From positions 91,645,935-91,709,934 of the forward strand of contig CM043958.1 of assembly GCA_014529385.2 (NCBI GenBank): a stretch of 64,000 nucleotides of DNA. The letters run 5' to 3'. The translations under genes were made by a program, and so were the position numbers. The number at the start of each line of letters is the position of its first letter. Within the stretch, counting starts at the first letter, position 1. The notes beneath the pieces were generated by a model that saw nothing but the letters and a program-made list of their open reading frames with translations, made no database searches and was not told where the DNA came from. Source of the stretch: Adiantum capillus-veneris (lineage: Eukaryota; Streptophyta; Polypodiopsida; Polypodiales; Pteridaceae). Below, one piece after another: positions 43,482-55,792 of the stretch.

Positions 43482-46400
43482 ATGGCTGACAATAATCAAG
43501 AGAGTAGAATGAACATTGATAGCTTTGATTTTGCACATGAAGGTGCTAATGATGATGCTCCCATGTTTGTGAATTATCTCGTCGCTAGGTTGCAGCAAGC
43601 TATGGGCAACCCTGCTTTGCAAGCCGAAGTTACTCAACAACTTCGTGCTTATGGAATTTCCCTTCCTCTCCCAGAGGAGAGAGAGCTTAGGAGGCCTCTT
43701 GAAGAGACCCCCAAAAGAAGACTCTCTCCCATTCGAGAGGAGGAATCCAAAGAGAAAGAAAGCAATGAAAGTCTAAGTTCTTCTGAAGAGGTGGCTCCAC
43801 GAAGACGGCGGTCTAGACAATCGCCTACTCCTCCCAAGAGGAAAAGAGCAACCTATAGTCCTTCTCCTCATCACTTTGAAAGGCAAGAGAGGAAACAAAG
43901 GAAGAAAAGGGCTAGGAAGAGGTCACCCTCATCTCCTTCTTCTTTACCTTCCTCGTCTTTCGATGAAAGTTATGGCTATTCTCCTAGAGAATACAAGAGG
44001 GGAGGACATCGCAAATCATTTCCTGCATGGCGAAGGTCACAAAAGCTAAAGAAGTTCAAGGAGGGAGGAAAGAGTATCGCTTTTCTCACCTACGATGGCA
44101 CCTTTGGTGCTACCGACAAAGTGTTGGCCTTCATCCAGCAATTTGATGCGGCCTTTGGGGACGAGGGATTCACAGAGTCCTCCAAGCTACGCCATGTAGC
44201 TATGCACTTCCAAAAATCAGCTCGTCAATGGTGGGCTAGACTTCGTGGCAATGGAGAAGACCCAAAGACATGGAAAACTCTACGAGTTTCCATCATGAAG
44301 CAATTTCTTCCAAGCGATACTAAAGATAAAGTTCTTACCGAATGGCGCGGCTTGAAGCTTCTCTCTCATGAGTCTATCAACAAGTATGTAGACAAGTTTT
44401 GGGATTTACATCTCAAAGCTACTGTCTTTCAAAAGATAGACTTTGCCGAGAAAAGACAACAATTCTGTGCGAGATTACCTGAAGAGATGGCCGAATACAT
44501 CAACTCTCAACGGCCTAGTACTATTACCGAAGTAATCCATCACACCATGGTTGCTTCACGCATCAATTTCCATCAAGGGGCTAGACGTAATGTCAAGCCC
44601 ATGGAAAACAAAGATAAAAATGATGCAAAGGGGAAATCCAATGCTCAAAATAATTCCCAAGGCACTTCCAACAACAACAATAACAACAACAACAATCGGT
44701 CCAAGGAGAAGGGAGTTTACAAAGGTAAAAACAAACTCTCTCCTGAAGAGCTTGAAACTTTTCGCAAGGACCATAAATGTTTCAAGTGTGGGGAGCAAGG
44801 ACATGGCTATCGTTCTTGCCCCAAGAAGAATACTCGCAATGAGACTCCTAGGGCTTCCACCATCGAAGCTCCAAAAGAGAATGCTCATTGCAAAGGATCA
44901 TCACTCTCCTATGCTTGGGGAAAGGTAAGAGAGCATGATGCCTTCATCTTGTTTGACCCTGGCTCTACTCTCAACTTCATATCAATAGAGTTGGCCACCA
45001 AGTTGGGCATTCAAACTTTTGAGATGGGAGATATAGTAACAGCTGATGCAGCTTTCAAGGGACAACAAGCGTCCGTTACTCCCTTGATTGGGAAGTTGAG
45101 GCTTCATGTCCAAATCTATGTCGACAAAGAAGACTTCTTCATCTCTCCTCTCCAGCATCAGGATGTTATCCTAGGGGCACCATGGTTTGATCACATGGCT
45201 GCCAACATGAAGTTCCCTGAAAGGAGAATTTACTTCACCTACAGGGGAAAGAACATGTATATAGATGCTAGTGAGCGTGGTCGCACTATTCCACTTGTAA
45301 ATCCTCTTTCTTTTGATAAATCAATGAAGAGCTCAGCTTCTGCGTACATGATTTATGTCAAAGAGTCTCTAAAATCTAATAATGTTTCATCAAATGAAAA
45401 TGATAGGAATCAAGAAGAGTTAGACTTGTCTACTTTTCTAAAAGGATTCCAAGATGTGTTCATCGATGATATACCTATGCTCCGTCCAGGGAGCTCACTG
45501 CCTAACAAACCTCCTTATCGAGTCTCACAAGCTCAACAAGAGGAGATTATGAGGCAAGTACAGGAATTGGTAGACAAAGGGATGGTGAGGCCTAGTTCCT
45601 CTCCCTTTTGTTCTCTAGTCCTTTTAGTGCAAAAGAAAGATGGTACATACCGTATGTGTGTGGACTATCGAGCACTAAACCATATCACTATCAAAAATAG
45701 ATTCCCTGTGCCTTGGGTAGAAGATCTGTTTGATAAGCTACAAGGCTCTACCTACTTCAGTAGGACTGACCTTAAGAGTGGCTATCATCAAATAAGGATA
45801 GTGGATGAAGATATCCTAAAGACCGCGTTTAGCACAACATTTGGTCTTTATGAATATCTAGTCATGCCTTTTGGCTTGACTAATGCACCAGCTACTTTCA
45901 ATCGTCTCACGGAGAAAATTTTTAGACCATATCGTAAATTCACTGGAGTGTTCTTTGATGATATCATCATCTACTCCAAATCTTTGGAGGAACATAAGCA
46001 ACATCTCCAAGTGATTTTTCAAGCCTTGAGGGAAAACAAACTTTTTCTCAACCAAAAGAAAAGTGAATTCTTCCTTCAAGAGATTCAATATCTAGGTCAT
46101 ATTATCTCTCACGATGGTATTCGTATGGATCCATCAAAGTTAGAGGTAATAAAATCATGGCCTAACCCAAGGAATCTACATGAGCTAAGAAGCTTTATTG
46201 GTATGTGTGCATACTATAGACACTTCATAGCAAAATTCTCTCGAGTAGCAGGACCACTACACGACTTAACAAAGAAGAACGTTAAGTTTGTATGGACTGC
46301 TAAGGAGCAAAATGCTTTTTAAAAACTCAAAGATAAGCTTACTTCCCAACCAGTCCTCGTGCTTCTGGATCTCTCAAAACCATTTGAGGTCCAATGTGAT

Positions 46401-46730
46401 GCTTGTGGTGATTACCTTGGAGCGGTTTTTCTTCAAGAAGGGCATGCCATAGCATATGAAAGCCGAAGGCTCAATAGTGATGAACGAGTCTTGGGCATTT
46501 ATGAGAAAGAGCTTTTAGCTGTTCTACATGCCCTAGATACATGGAAGCACTACCTATTGGGGACTCCATTTATCCTACGAACCGACCACCAAAGTCTCAA
46601 GTATTTCATGACGCAAACCAAACTTTCCGACAAACAAATGAGGTGGGCAAATTTTCTTTCACAATTTAATTTCCATATTGCTCATATAGCTGGTAAGCAC
46701 AATCAAGTTTCCGATGCACTTTCACGATGA
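43482..46730 (+). pseudogene. gag-pol: Unit 1 gag-protease-RT-RNase H
   Basis: One frame runs from MADNNQESRMN. Retrotransposon gag (ARQWWARLRGNG, FCARLPEEMAEYI) occupies about residues 200-360. The CCHC knuckle CFKCGEQGHGYRSC lies at about 433-446, the protease FDPGSTLNF at about 491 and ILGAPWF about 70 residues later. RT includes KKDGTYRMCVDYRALN, GYHQIRI, MPFGLTNAPATF and the FFDDIIIYS catalytic box near 826. RNase H (FEVQCDACGD, YEKELLAVLHAL, RTDHQSLKYF) follows after an in-frame TAA at 46320-46322 and ends at TGA 46728-46730. A 42-bp in-frame segment present in units 2 and 3 is missing near 45478. The enzymes would copy and degrade the element's RNA. Confidence 0.92.
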
Positions 46731-46745
46731 CCAAAAGTTAATGCG

Positions 46746-48230
46746 GTGTCTATAGCTACTCACAATGATCTATCCTCTATGATAGATGAGTATGCTACTG
46801 ACCCTGACTTTAGAGACATAATGTCAGCCCTTGCTTTGGGGAAGAAAGAGGAACCATTCACCTTGCAGGTTGGTTATCTTCTCCACGGCAATAGACTATG
46901 TGTTACCCATTCCCTTCGTGAGAAGGTTATGTATGAATCCCATGCTCCTCCATATGCAGGGCATAGAGGTATTCAACCTACTCTCCGAGGAGTAGAGACG
47001 TATTTCTATTGGCCTACCATGAAAGTGGACATACAAGAGTATGTTTCAAAATGTGTAGTATGCCAAAAGACCAAGTATGATAGAGGGAAGCAACCTGGAT
47101 TACTCCAGCCATTGCCTATTCCAAATTCACCATGGGAGAGTATATCCATGGATTTCATCTTTGGATTACCCAACTCTATCCATGGGAATACAGGAATATG
47201 GACAATAGTCGACAGGTTTAGCAAGCAAGCACATTTTATTCCTGTCAAAAAGACTATTAAGGCACATCAAATGGCAACTCTCTTCATATCTCAGATTTTC
47301 AAGCACCATGGATTACCCACATCCATCATGTCAGATAGAGATCCTAGAATGACCAGTAATTTTTGGAAAGGTCTCTTTGAAAATCTAGGAACAAGATTGA
47401 ATTTCTCTTCGGCCTATCACCCACAAACGGATGGCCAAAGTGAGATAGCCAATCTTACGATACTCGATCTACTCAAGACTTATGTTACCGAAGTAGATCA
47501 ACGCTCACTATGGGAAAAGTATTTACCTCTAGTAGAGTATGCCTACAATAATACTGTACATACTTCTACGGGGAAAGCACCTTTTGAGATCATGGAGGGA
47601 AGACCTAAAAGTCCCTTGCTACTCAAAGTACATGGGAAGATCTTCGCCGCCGATGAGTATAGCCGTGACCTACAAGAATCTTTTCAAAAGATTAGGGAGG
47701 CTATAGCCATCTCTCAACAAAGGCAAAAAGCTGCTGCTGATAGGCACAGAAGAGCCTTAATGTTCAAAGAAAATGATTGGGTCTTACTCAAGTTTCCTAA
47801 GGCTCGATTAAGGCAAACAACGGGCAAAAATCCTACGGGCCATCAAAAGTATTATGCTAAACTAGCAAAAAGATACTATGGTCCTTTTCAAATCTTGAAG
47901 CCCGTCAATGAGACGGCTTATCAACTCAAGTTGCCCAACCATTGGCTTATACACAATGCCTTTCATGTAAGCCTACTTAAGCCCTACAAAGAAGAGCCAC
48001 CAACTGAACCAATTATTGAAGACCCTCCCGAAGTTGAAGACCAAGAAGAGGTGCTACAACCCGAAGCTGTCCTTCGGCATGAAGACAAGGTATTACAACA
48101 TTGTAAGATAATCCGACGGTATCTTATTAAGTTCAAAAATTATCCTTTTGAAGATGCTAAATGGATGCAAGGAGTACAACTTAAGGATAGTATGAACCTT
48201 GTCAATGCTTACAATGCTACATTAGAGTAA
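46746..48230 (+). CDS. pol: Unit 1 integrase with chromodomain-like C-terminus
   Basis: A 494-codon ORF in the same frame as gag-pol, 15 nt after the TGA. An ATG here is fortuitous; normally the region is part of the polyprotein. The HHCC zinc domain has HAPPYAGHRG and CVVCQKTKYDRG. The DDE core has SMDFIFGLP, IMSDRDPRMTS and DGQSEIANL. The GPF/Y-type region (KRYYGPFQIL, AYQLKLP, HNAFHVSLLKPY) precedes a chromodomain-like end (IIRRYLIKFKNYPFEDAKWM). That order places the element among chromoviruses, whose chromodomain can steer integration to marked chromatin. Intact but detached from the rest of pol. Confidence 0.9.
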   Translation: MSIATHNDLSSMIDEYATDPDFRDIMSALALGKKEEPFTLQVGYLLHGNRLCVTHSLREKVMYESHAPPYAGHRGIQPTLRGVETYFYWPTMKVDIQEYVSKCVVCQKTKYDRGKQPGLLQPLPIPNSPWESISMDFIFGLPNSIHGNTGIWTIVDRFSKQAHFIPVKKTIKAHQMATLFISQIFKHHGLPTSIMSDRDPRMTSNFWKGLFENLGTRLNFSSAYHPQTDGQSEIANLTILDLLKTYVTEVDQRSLWEKYLPLVEYAYNNTVHTSTGKAPFEIMEGRPKSPLLLKVHGKIFAADEYSRDLQESFQKIREAIAISQQRQKAAADRHRRALMFKENDWVLLKFPKARLRQTTGKNPTGHQKYYAKLAKRYYGPFQILKPVNETAYQLKLPNHWLIHNAFHVSLLKPYKEEPPTEPIIEDPPEVEDQEEVLQPEAVLRHEDKVLQHCKIIRRYLIKFKNYPFEDAKWMQGVQLKDSMNLVNAYNATLE

Positions 48231-48576
48231 GCAAATGTACAACTCTCTTTTAAATGACTCATGTTTTTGTCTTATAAGACTAATCCTCTTTTTAATTGTG
48301 CACAAATTTAACTAGTATGCATGCCTAGAATCATGTTTGTGATGACGACGTCTCTCAAACACCAAGTAGAATTTGTCACTCTACTTTGGGAGAATGAAAT
48401 GGACTAAAGAGCAAACATGCTTGCGGCAGCTATGTCTCCCAAGCACCAAATGGATTAGTCATCCATCTTGGAAAGATGTCGTAGGGTAAAAAAGGATCCT
48501 CTCCCCGCTAAGTACGATTGACTAATGACTAAGGCTTTATCTCTTCTACCTCATAGTCGAGGACGACTATGATTTC
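48231..48576 (+). other. 3' untranslated region of unit 1
   Basis: Non-coding, repeated almost identically after units 2 (55434-55779) and 3 (62584-62930). It includes a short direct repeat around GTCTCTCAAACACCAAGTAGA and GTCTCCCAAGCACCAAATGG (about 48350 and 48435). Confidence 0.7.
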
Positions 48577-48589
48577 AAGAGAGAGGTAA
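48577..48589 (+). promoter_or_regulatory. Polypurine tract of unit 1
   Basis: AAGAGAGAGGTAA immediately before LTR2. Confidence 0.8.
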
Positions 48590-50228
48590 TGTCATAAAAT
48601 CTAATATCTAACCAACCCAAATGATTTTCTCATATTAAATTGATCACTTAATGTGGGAGAATAAATGGGAACAAGTGTTAAGATATAGATATGTGCTTAT
48701 AGATCTATCTCAACAGGGGGCCAATAGTAAAGGGGCCCAAATGGGAGATGGTCTATCAAGAGCAAGGCTAACCAATGGAGCATAAGACCTTAGGGTTAGC
48801 TTCATTGAAGACCTCCAATAATGTGTGTAAAAATCCCTTGACCTTAGGTAAGCTAGGGCTGAGCTTGAGGTGGGAACCCGGCCCAAGCTCAAGGTGCTTG
48901 TCGTGCTTGTCCTGCTTGAGGTGCTTGTCATGCTTGAGGTGCTTGATTAAGATGCTTGAGGTGCTTGACTAGATCCATGCTCGAGGTGCTTGACTTGGTG
49001 CATGACTAAGGTGCTTGAGGTGCCTTGAGAAGCTTGCCTGAGATGCTTGTGGGAACACCCCCTACTTCAAGTGCTTAGTCATGCTTGATGACTAAGGGGC
49101 TTGCTCATCCAAAGTGAAAAATATCCCTACAAGGAGGGTGGCGAGCCTACAAGGGGGGGGGGGGGGGGATGAGAGAGAACACACACACACACACACACAC
49201 ACACAAGGGAAGCCCGAGCTTGAAGAGGCAGCAAGGACACTTGTCAAGTTCCTCCCCATGTTGCCCTCATGGTGTGCCTAAAGCCTATTGGTTGGCCACC
49301 CAAGGGGTCCAATGATAATTTAGGATATTTAATTAATTGATTTTGCATTTATCAAGTCCTCTCTCTCAAAGGGGAAAGGGGGACACTTGTCCCAAGGCTA
49401 CCCATGTTGCTTGTAATGGCTCCTGCTTGTGATTGGCTAGGCCTGGAGGGGTCCAATGAGCTTCAAGCATGAGCTACAAGGGGGGGTCGACCCAAGCAAG
49501 CTAGGGGGGTGCTTAGGGGGTATACTCACCCACACACACTCACAAACACTCTCATTGTGTACTATGCAAAGTGCAAGAACTCCCTCTCCTTCTCCAAGCA
49601 AGTAGAGGTTGAGAGCCTACACCAACACTCTTGGCTATGGAGTGCAAATCCATCCAAGAGCCATGCTTCAATTCTTGAGCTTGGCATCTATTTCTTCTTC
49701 ATTACTATGCTATTATGTATGCTAGCACAAGAGTTATGATAAGTGAGGAACTAGCTCTTTCTCGTATGAAATGTTTCTTCTTCCTCTTCCCTACCCTCAT
49801 TCCCTGCTAGCTCTCTCCACCTTCGAAGGTGTTTGAGGTCTTGGGACTGAGGCTTGGTATAGTTAAAGCTTTCTTCAAGTTTAGGTTATGCTATGATGGT
49901 GATGCATGAAGCTTTCCATCTTCATTGCTTCACCTAGGTCACAAGGAACACAAAGAATGTATTGTAACAAGTCTCTCTTTATGGGAGAAATCATAATACA
50001 AATGCCTATTGGAGGGGGGACCGGCTCCACATAAATCCGGTCCTCAACTGTTGTCATGTTCTCTAAATTCTCTCTCTTGCAAAAGTATTGTCCATGCCAA
50101 GTTAAATAATTGCTATAATTATGGTGCTATCTTCAATTATGTCTACCCGCTATGCTCACAAATCATTTCTTGAAAGTACTCTCATTAGATTCCTCTACTC
50201 TCAAATTGAATAGGCAAATTCCATTACA
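48590..50228 (+). repeat. Chromovirus LTR2, shared by units 1 and 2
   Basis: This is 1639 bp, TGTCATAAAATCT to CCATTACA. It is the 3' LTR of unit 1 and the 5' LTR of unit 2. Confidence 0.92.
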
Positions 50229-50229
50229 T

Positions 50230-50241
50230 TGGTATCAAAGC
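50230..50241 (+). promoter_or_regulatory. PBS of unit 2, one mismatch
   Basis: TGGTATCAAAGC, a G-to-A change from the PBS of units 1 and 3. Confidence 0.85.
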
Positions 50242-50642
50242 ATTTGGTTTCTCTTTTGTTGCTTAAGAAGAGAGGTCCTTAAGTAGCCTATAAATGGTTG
50301 ATGTTGTTAATTATAATAGAGTAAGTGGAACTGGGATCTAATATCAGTTTTGTTAAGCCCACTATTTGGGGGATGGTGCACACCTCGGGAGCTTTGGACT
50401 TAATAATGGAGTCTTTTTAGACTTGCCTACGGCTTTACCATTATTGAGCCATAAGAAGTCCGAAAGGAGCTAGCCCTTGGCAACTCTGCTATGTTAGACC
50501 TACTCCTCTACTCTCTATAATTAATCACTTTGAGCCGTGGGTGTAGATACTTAAGAGCTGATTTTCAAAGGCTAAGAGGAGTGGAAACTAAGGTTTTGAA
50601 CTGCCAAAGCATACATCAAGTATAAACATAAATTTTGTTAAC

Positions 50643-53600
50643 ATGGCTGACAATAATCAAGAGAGTAGAATGAACATTGATAGCTTTGATTTTGCACATG
50701 AAGGTGCTAATGATGATGCTCCCATGTTTGTGAATTATCTCGTCGCTAGGTTGCAGCAAGCTATGGGCAACCCTGCTTTGCAAGCCGAAGTTACTCAACA
50801 ACTTCGTGCTTATGGAATTTCCCTTCCTCTCCCAGAGGAGAGAGAGCTTAGGAGGCCTCTTGAAGAGACCCCCAAAAGAAGACTCTCTCCCATTCGAGAG
50901 GAGGAATCCAAAGAGAAAGAAAGCAATGAAAGTCTAAGTTCTTCTGAAGAGGTGGCTCCACGAAGACGGCGGTCTAGACAATCGCCTACTCCTCCCAAGA
51001 GGAAAAGAGCAACCTATAGTCCTTCTCCTCATCACTTTGAAAGGCAAGAGAGGAAACAAAGGAAGAAAAGGGCTAGGAAGAGGTCACCCTCTTCTCCTTC
51101 TTCTTCACCTTCCTCGTCTTCCGATGAAATTTATGGCTATTCTCCTAGAGAATACAAGAGGGGAGGACATCGCAAATCATTTCCTGCATGGCGAAGGTCA
51201 CAAAAGCTAAAGAAGATCAAGGAGGGAGGAAAGAGTATCGCTTTTCTCACCTACGATGGCACCTTTGGTGCTACCGACAAAGTGTTGGCCTTCATCCAGC
51301 AATTTGATGCGGCCTTTTGGGACGAGGGATTCAAAGAGTCCTCCAAGCTACGCCATGTAGCTATGCACTTCCAAAAATCAGCTCGTCAATGGTGGGCTAA
51401 CCTTCGTGGCAATGGAGAAGCCCCAAAGACATGGAAAACTCTACGAGTTTCCATCATGAAGCAATTTCTTCCAAGCGATACTAAAGATAAAGTTCTTACC
51501 GAATGGCGCGGCTTGAAGCTTCTCTCTCATGAGTCTATCAACAAGTATGTAGACAAGTTTTGGGATTTACATCTCAAAGCTACTGTCTTTCAAAAGATAG
51601 ACTTTGCCGAGAAAAGACAACAATTCTGTGCGGGATTACCTGAAGAGATGGCCGAATACATCAACTCTCAACGGCCTAGTACTATTACCGAAGTAATCCA
51701 TCACACCATGGTTGCTTCACGCATCAATTTCCATCAAGGGGCTAGACGTAATGTCAAGCCCATGGAAAACAAAGATAAAAATGATGCAAAGGGGACATCC
51801 AATGCTCAAAATAATTCCCAAGGCACTTCCAACAACAACAATAACAACAACAACAATCGGTCCAAGGAGAAGGGAGTTTACAAAGGTAAAAACAAACTCT
51901 CTCCTGAAGAGCTTGAAACTTTTCGCAAGGACCATAAATGTTTCAAGTGTGGGGAGCAAGGACATGGCTATCGTTCTTGCCCCAAGAAGAATACTCGCAA
52001 TGAGACTCCTAGGGCTTCCACCATCGAAGCTCCAAAAGAGAATGCTCATTGCAAAGGATCATCACTCTCCTATGCTTGGGGAAAGGTAAGAGAGCATGAT
52101 GCCTTCATCTTGTTTGACCCTGGCTCTACTCTCAACTTCATATCAATAGAGTTGGCCACCAAGTTGGGCATTCAAACTTTTGAGATGGGAGATATAGTAA
52201 CAGCTGATGCAGCTTTCAAGGGACAACAAGCGTCCGTTACTCCCTTGATTGGGAAGTTGAGGCTTCATGTCCAAAGCTATGTCGACAAAGAAGACTTCTT
52301 CATCTCTCCTCTCCAGCATCAGGATGTTATCCTAGGGGCACCATGGTTTGATCACATGGTTGCCAACATGAAGTTCCCTGAAAGGAGAATTTACTTCACC
52401 TACAGGGGAAAGAACATGTATATAGATGCTAGTGAGCGTGGTCACACTATTCCACTTGTAAATCCTCTTTCTTTTGATAAATCAATGAAGAGCTCAGCTT
52501 CTGCGTACATGATTTATGTCAAAGAGTCTCTAAAAGCTAATAATGTTTCATCAAATGAAAATGATAGGAATCAAGAAGAGTTAGACTTGTCTACTTTTCT
52601 AAAAGGATTCCAAGATGTGTTCATCGATGATATCCCTATGGACCTACCTCCAAAACGAGGGGATGATGACCATCGTATTGAGCTCCTTTCAGGAAGCTCA
52701 CCGCCTAACAAACCTCCTTATCGAGTCTCACAAGCTCAACAAGAGGAGATTATGAGGCAAGTACAGGAATTGGTAGACAAAGGGATGGTGAGGCCTAGTT
52801 CCTCTCCCTTTTGTTCTCTAGTCCTTTAAGTGCAAAAGAAAGATGGTACATACCGTATGTGTGTGGACTATCGAGCACTAAACCATATCACTATCAAAAA
52901 CAGATTTCCCGTGCTTTGGGTAGATGATCTGTTTGATAAGCTACAAGGCTCTACCTACTTCAGTAGGACTGACCTTAAGAGTGGCTATCATCAAATAAGG
53001 ATAGTGGATGAAGATATCCTAAAGACCGCGTTTAGCACAACATTTGGTCTTTATGAATATCTAGTCATGCCTTTTGGCTTGACTAATGCACCAGCTACTT
53101 TCAATCGTCTCATGGAGAAAATTTTTAGACCATATCGTAAATTCACTGGAGTGTTCTTTGATGATATCATCATCTACTCCAAATCTTTGGAGGAACATAA
53201 GCAACATCTCCAAGTGATTTTTCAAGCCTTGAGGGAAAACAAACTTTTTCTCAACCAAAAGAAAAGTGAATTCTTCCTTCAAGAGATTCAATATCTAGGT
53301 CATATTATCTCTCACGATGGTATTCGTATGGATCCATCAAAGTTAGAGGTAATAAAATCATGGCCTAACCCAAGGAATCTACATGAGCTAAGAAGCTTTA
53401 TTGGTATGTGTGCATACTATAGACACTTCATAGCAAAATTCTCTCGAGTAGCAGGACCACTACACGACTTAACAAAGAAGAACGTTAAGTTTGTATGGAC
53501 TACTAAGGAGCAAAATGCTTTTAAAAAACTCAAAGATAAGCTTACTTCCCAACCAGTCCTCGTGCTTCTGGATCTCTCAAAACCATTTGAGGTCCAATGT

Positions 53601-53933
53601 GATGCTTGTGGTGATTGCCTTGGAGCGGTTTTGCTTCAAGAAGGGCATGCCATAGCATATGAAAGCCGAAGGCTCAATAGTGATGAACGAGTCTTGGGCA
53701 TTTATGAGAAAGAGCTTTTAGATGTTCTACATGCCCTAGATACATGGAAGCACTACCTATTGGGGACTCCATTTATCCTACGAACCGACCACCAAAGTCT
53801 CAAGTATTTCATGACGCAAACCAAACTTTCCGACAAACAAATGAGGTGGGCAAATTTTCTTTCACAATTTAATTTCCATATTGCTCATATAGCTGGTAAG
53901 CACAATCAAGTTTCCGATGCACTTTCACGATGA
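50643..53933 (+). pseudogene. gag-pol: Unit 2 gag-protease-RT-RNase H
   Basis: Same frame and domain order as unit 1. Gag has ARQWWANLRGNG, the CCHC knuckle CFKCGEQGHGYRSC and the protease FDPGSTLNF. The linker PPKRGDDDHRIEL, missing from unit 1, is present. A TAA at 52827-52829 (TTA in units 1 and 3) separates gag-PR from RT. The RT-RNase H part (52830-53933) is otherwise open with MCVDYRALN, FFDDIIIYS, QCDACGDCLGAV and RTDHQSLKYF. It ends at TGA 53931-53933, the stop also found in unit 1. No frameshift over 4.8 kb. Confidence 0.92.
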
Positions 53934-53948
53934 CCAAAAGTTAATGCG

Positions 53949-55433
53949 GTGTCTATAGCTACTCACAATGATCTATCCTCTATGATAGATGAGTATGCTA
54001 CTGACCCTGACTTTAGAGACATAATGTTAGCCCTTGCTTTGGGGAAGAAAGAGGAACCATTCACCTTGCAGGATGGTTATCTTCTCCACGGCAATAGACT
54101 ATGTGTTACCCATTCCCTTCGTGAGAAGGTTATGTATGAATCCCATGCTCCTCCATATGCAGGGCATAGAGGTATTCAACCTACTCTCCGAGGAGTAGGG
54201 ACGTATTTCTATTGGCCTACCATGAAAGTGGACATACAAGAGTATGATTCAAAATGTGTAGTATGCCAAAAGACCAAGTATGATAGAGGGAAGCAACCTG
54301 GATTACTCCAGCCATTGCCTATTCCAAATTCACCATGGGAGAGTATATCCATGGATTTCATCTTTCGATTACCCAACTCTATCCATGGGAATACAGGAAT
54401 ATGGACAATAGTCGACAGGTTTAGCAAGCAAGCACATTTTATTCGTGTCAAAAAGACTATTAAGGCACATCAAATGGCAACTCTCTTCATATCTCAGATT
54501 TTCAAGCACCATGGATTACCCACATCCATCGTGTCAGATAGAGATCCTAGAATGACCAGTAATTTTTGGAAAGGTCTCTTTGAAAATCTAGGAACAAGAT
54601 TGAATTTCTCTTCGGCCTATCACCCACAAACGGATGGCCAAAGTGAGATAGCCAATCTTACGATACTCGATCTACTCAAGACTTATGTTACCGAAGTAGA
54701 TCAACGCTCACTATGGGAAAAGTATTTACCTCTAGTAGAGTATGCCTACAATAATACTGTACATACTTCTATGGGGAAAGCACCTTTTGAGATCATGGAG
54801 GGAAGACCTCAAAGTCCCTTGCTACTCAAAGTACATGGGAAGATCTTCGCCGCCGATGAGTATAGCCGTGACCTACAAGAATCTTTTCAAAAGATTAGGG
54901 AGGCTATAGCCATCTCTCAACAAAGGCAAAAAGCTGCTGCTGATAAGCACAGAAGAGCCTTAATGTTCAAAGAAAATGATTGGGTCTTACTCAAGTTTCC
55001 TAAGGCTCGATTAAGGCAAACGACGGGCAAAAATCCTACGGGCCATCAAAAGTATTATGCTAAACTAGCAAAAAGATACTATGGTCCTTTCCAAATCTTG
55101 AAGCCCGTCAATGAGACGGCTTATCAACTCAAGTTGCCCAACCATTGGCTTATACACAATGCCTTTCATGTAAGCCTACTTAAGCCCTACAAAGGAGAGC
55201 CACCAACTGAACCAATTATTGAAGACCCTCCCGAAGTTGAAGACCAAGAAGAGGTGCTACAACCCGAAGCTGTCCTTCGGCATGAAGACAAGGTACTACA
55301 ACATGGTAAGATAATCCGACGGTATCTTATTAAGTTAAAAAATTATCCTTTTGAAGATGCTAAATGGATGCAAGGAGTACAACTTAAGGATAGTATGAAC
55401 CTTGTCAATGCTTACAATGCTACATTAGAGTAA
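53949..55433 (+). CDS. pol: Unit 2 integrase with chromodomain-like C-terminus
   Basis: A 494-codon ORF in frame with the upstream gag-pol. It has the same HHCC, DDE (SMDFIF, IVSDRDPRMTS, DGQSEIANL), GPF/Y-type and chromodomain-like segments as unit 1. Private substitutions include FRLPN for FGLPN and IRVKK for IPVKK. It agrees with unit 3 rather than unit 1 at several sites (LALALGKK, LLHG preceded by DGY, KGEPPTEP). Confidence 0.9.
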   Translation: MSIATHNDLSSMIDEYATDPDFRDIMLALALGKKEEPFTLQDGYLLHGNRLCVTHSLREKVMYESHAPPYAGHRGIQPTLRGVGTYFYWPTMKVDIQEYDSKCVVCQKTKYDRGKQPGLLQPLPIPNSPWESISMDFIFRLPNSIHGNTGIWTIVDRFSKQAHFIRVKKTIKAHQMATLFISQIFKHHGLPTSIVSDRDPRMTSNFWKGLFENLGTRLNFSSAYHPQTDGQSEIANLTILDLLKTYVTEVDQRSLWEKYLPLVEYAYNNTVHTSMGKAPFEIMEGRPQSPLLLKVHGKIFAADEYSRDLQESFQKIREAIAISQQRQKAAADKHRRALMFKENDWVLLKFPKARLRQTTGKNPTGHQKYYAKLAKRYYGPFQILKPVNETAYQLKLPNHWLIHNAFHVSLLKPYKGEPPTEPIIEDPPEVEDQEEVLQPEAVLRHEDKVLQHGKIIRRYLIKLKNYPFEDAKWMQGVQLKDSMNLVNAYNATLE

Positions 55434-55779
55434 GCAAATGTACAACTCTCTTTTAAATGACTCATGTTTTTGTCTTATAAGACTAATCCTCTTTTTAATT
55501 GTGCACAAATTTAACTAGTATGCATGCTTAGAATCATGTTTGTGATGACGACGTCTCTCAAGCACCAAGTAGAATTTGTCACTCTACTTTGGGAGAATGA
55601 AATGGACTAAAGAGCAGACATGCTTGCGGCAGCTATGTCTCCCAAGCACCAAATTGATTATTCATCCATCTTGGAAAGATGTCGTAGGGTAAAAAAGGAT
55701 CCTCTCCCCGCTAAGTACGATTGACTAATGACTAAGGCTTTATCTCTTCTACCTCATAGTCGAGGACGACTATGATTTC
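55434..55779 (+). other. 3' untranslated region of unit 2
   Basis: Non-coding; near-identical to 48231-48576. A purine tract (AAGAGAGAGGTAA, 55780-55792) follows directly before LTR3. Confidence 0.7.
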
Positions 55780-55792
55780 AAGAGAGAGGTAA

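Noticed and set aside
44556-44888. Minus-strand ORFs opposite gag-pol, repeated in all three units
   Set aside because: Shadow frames of the gag-pol coding strand, conserved only because the units are copies.
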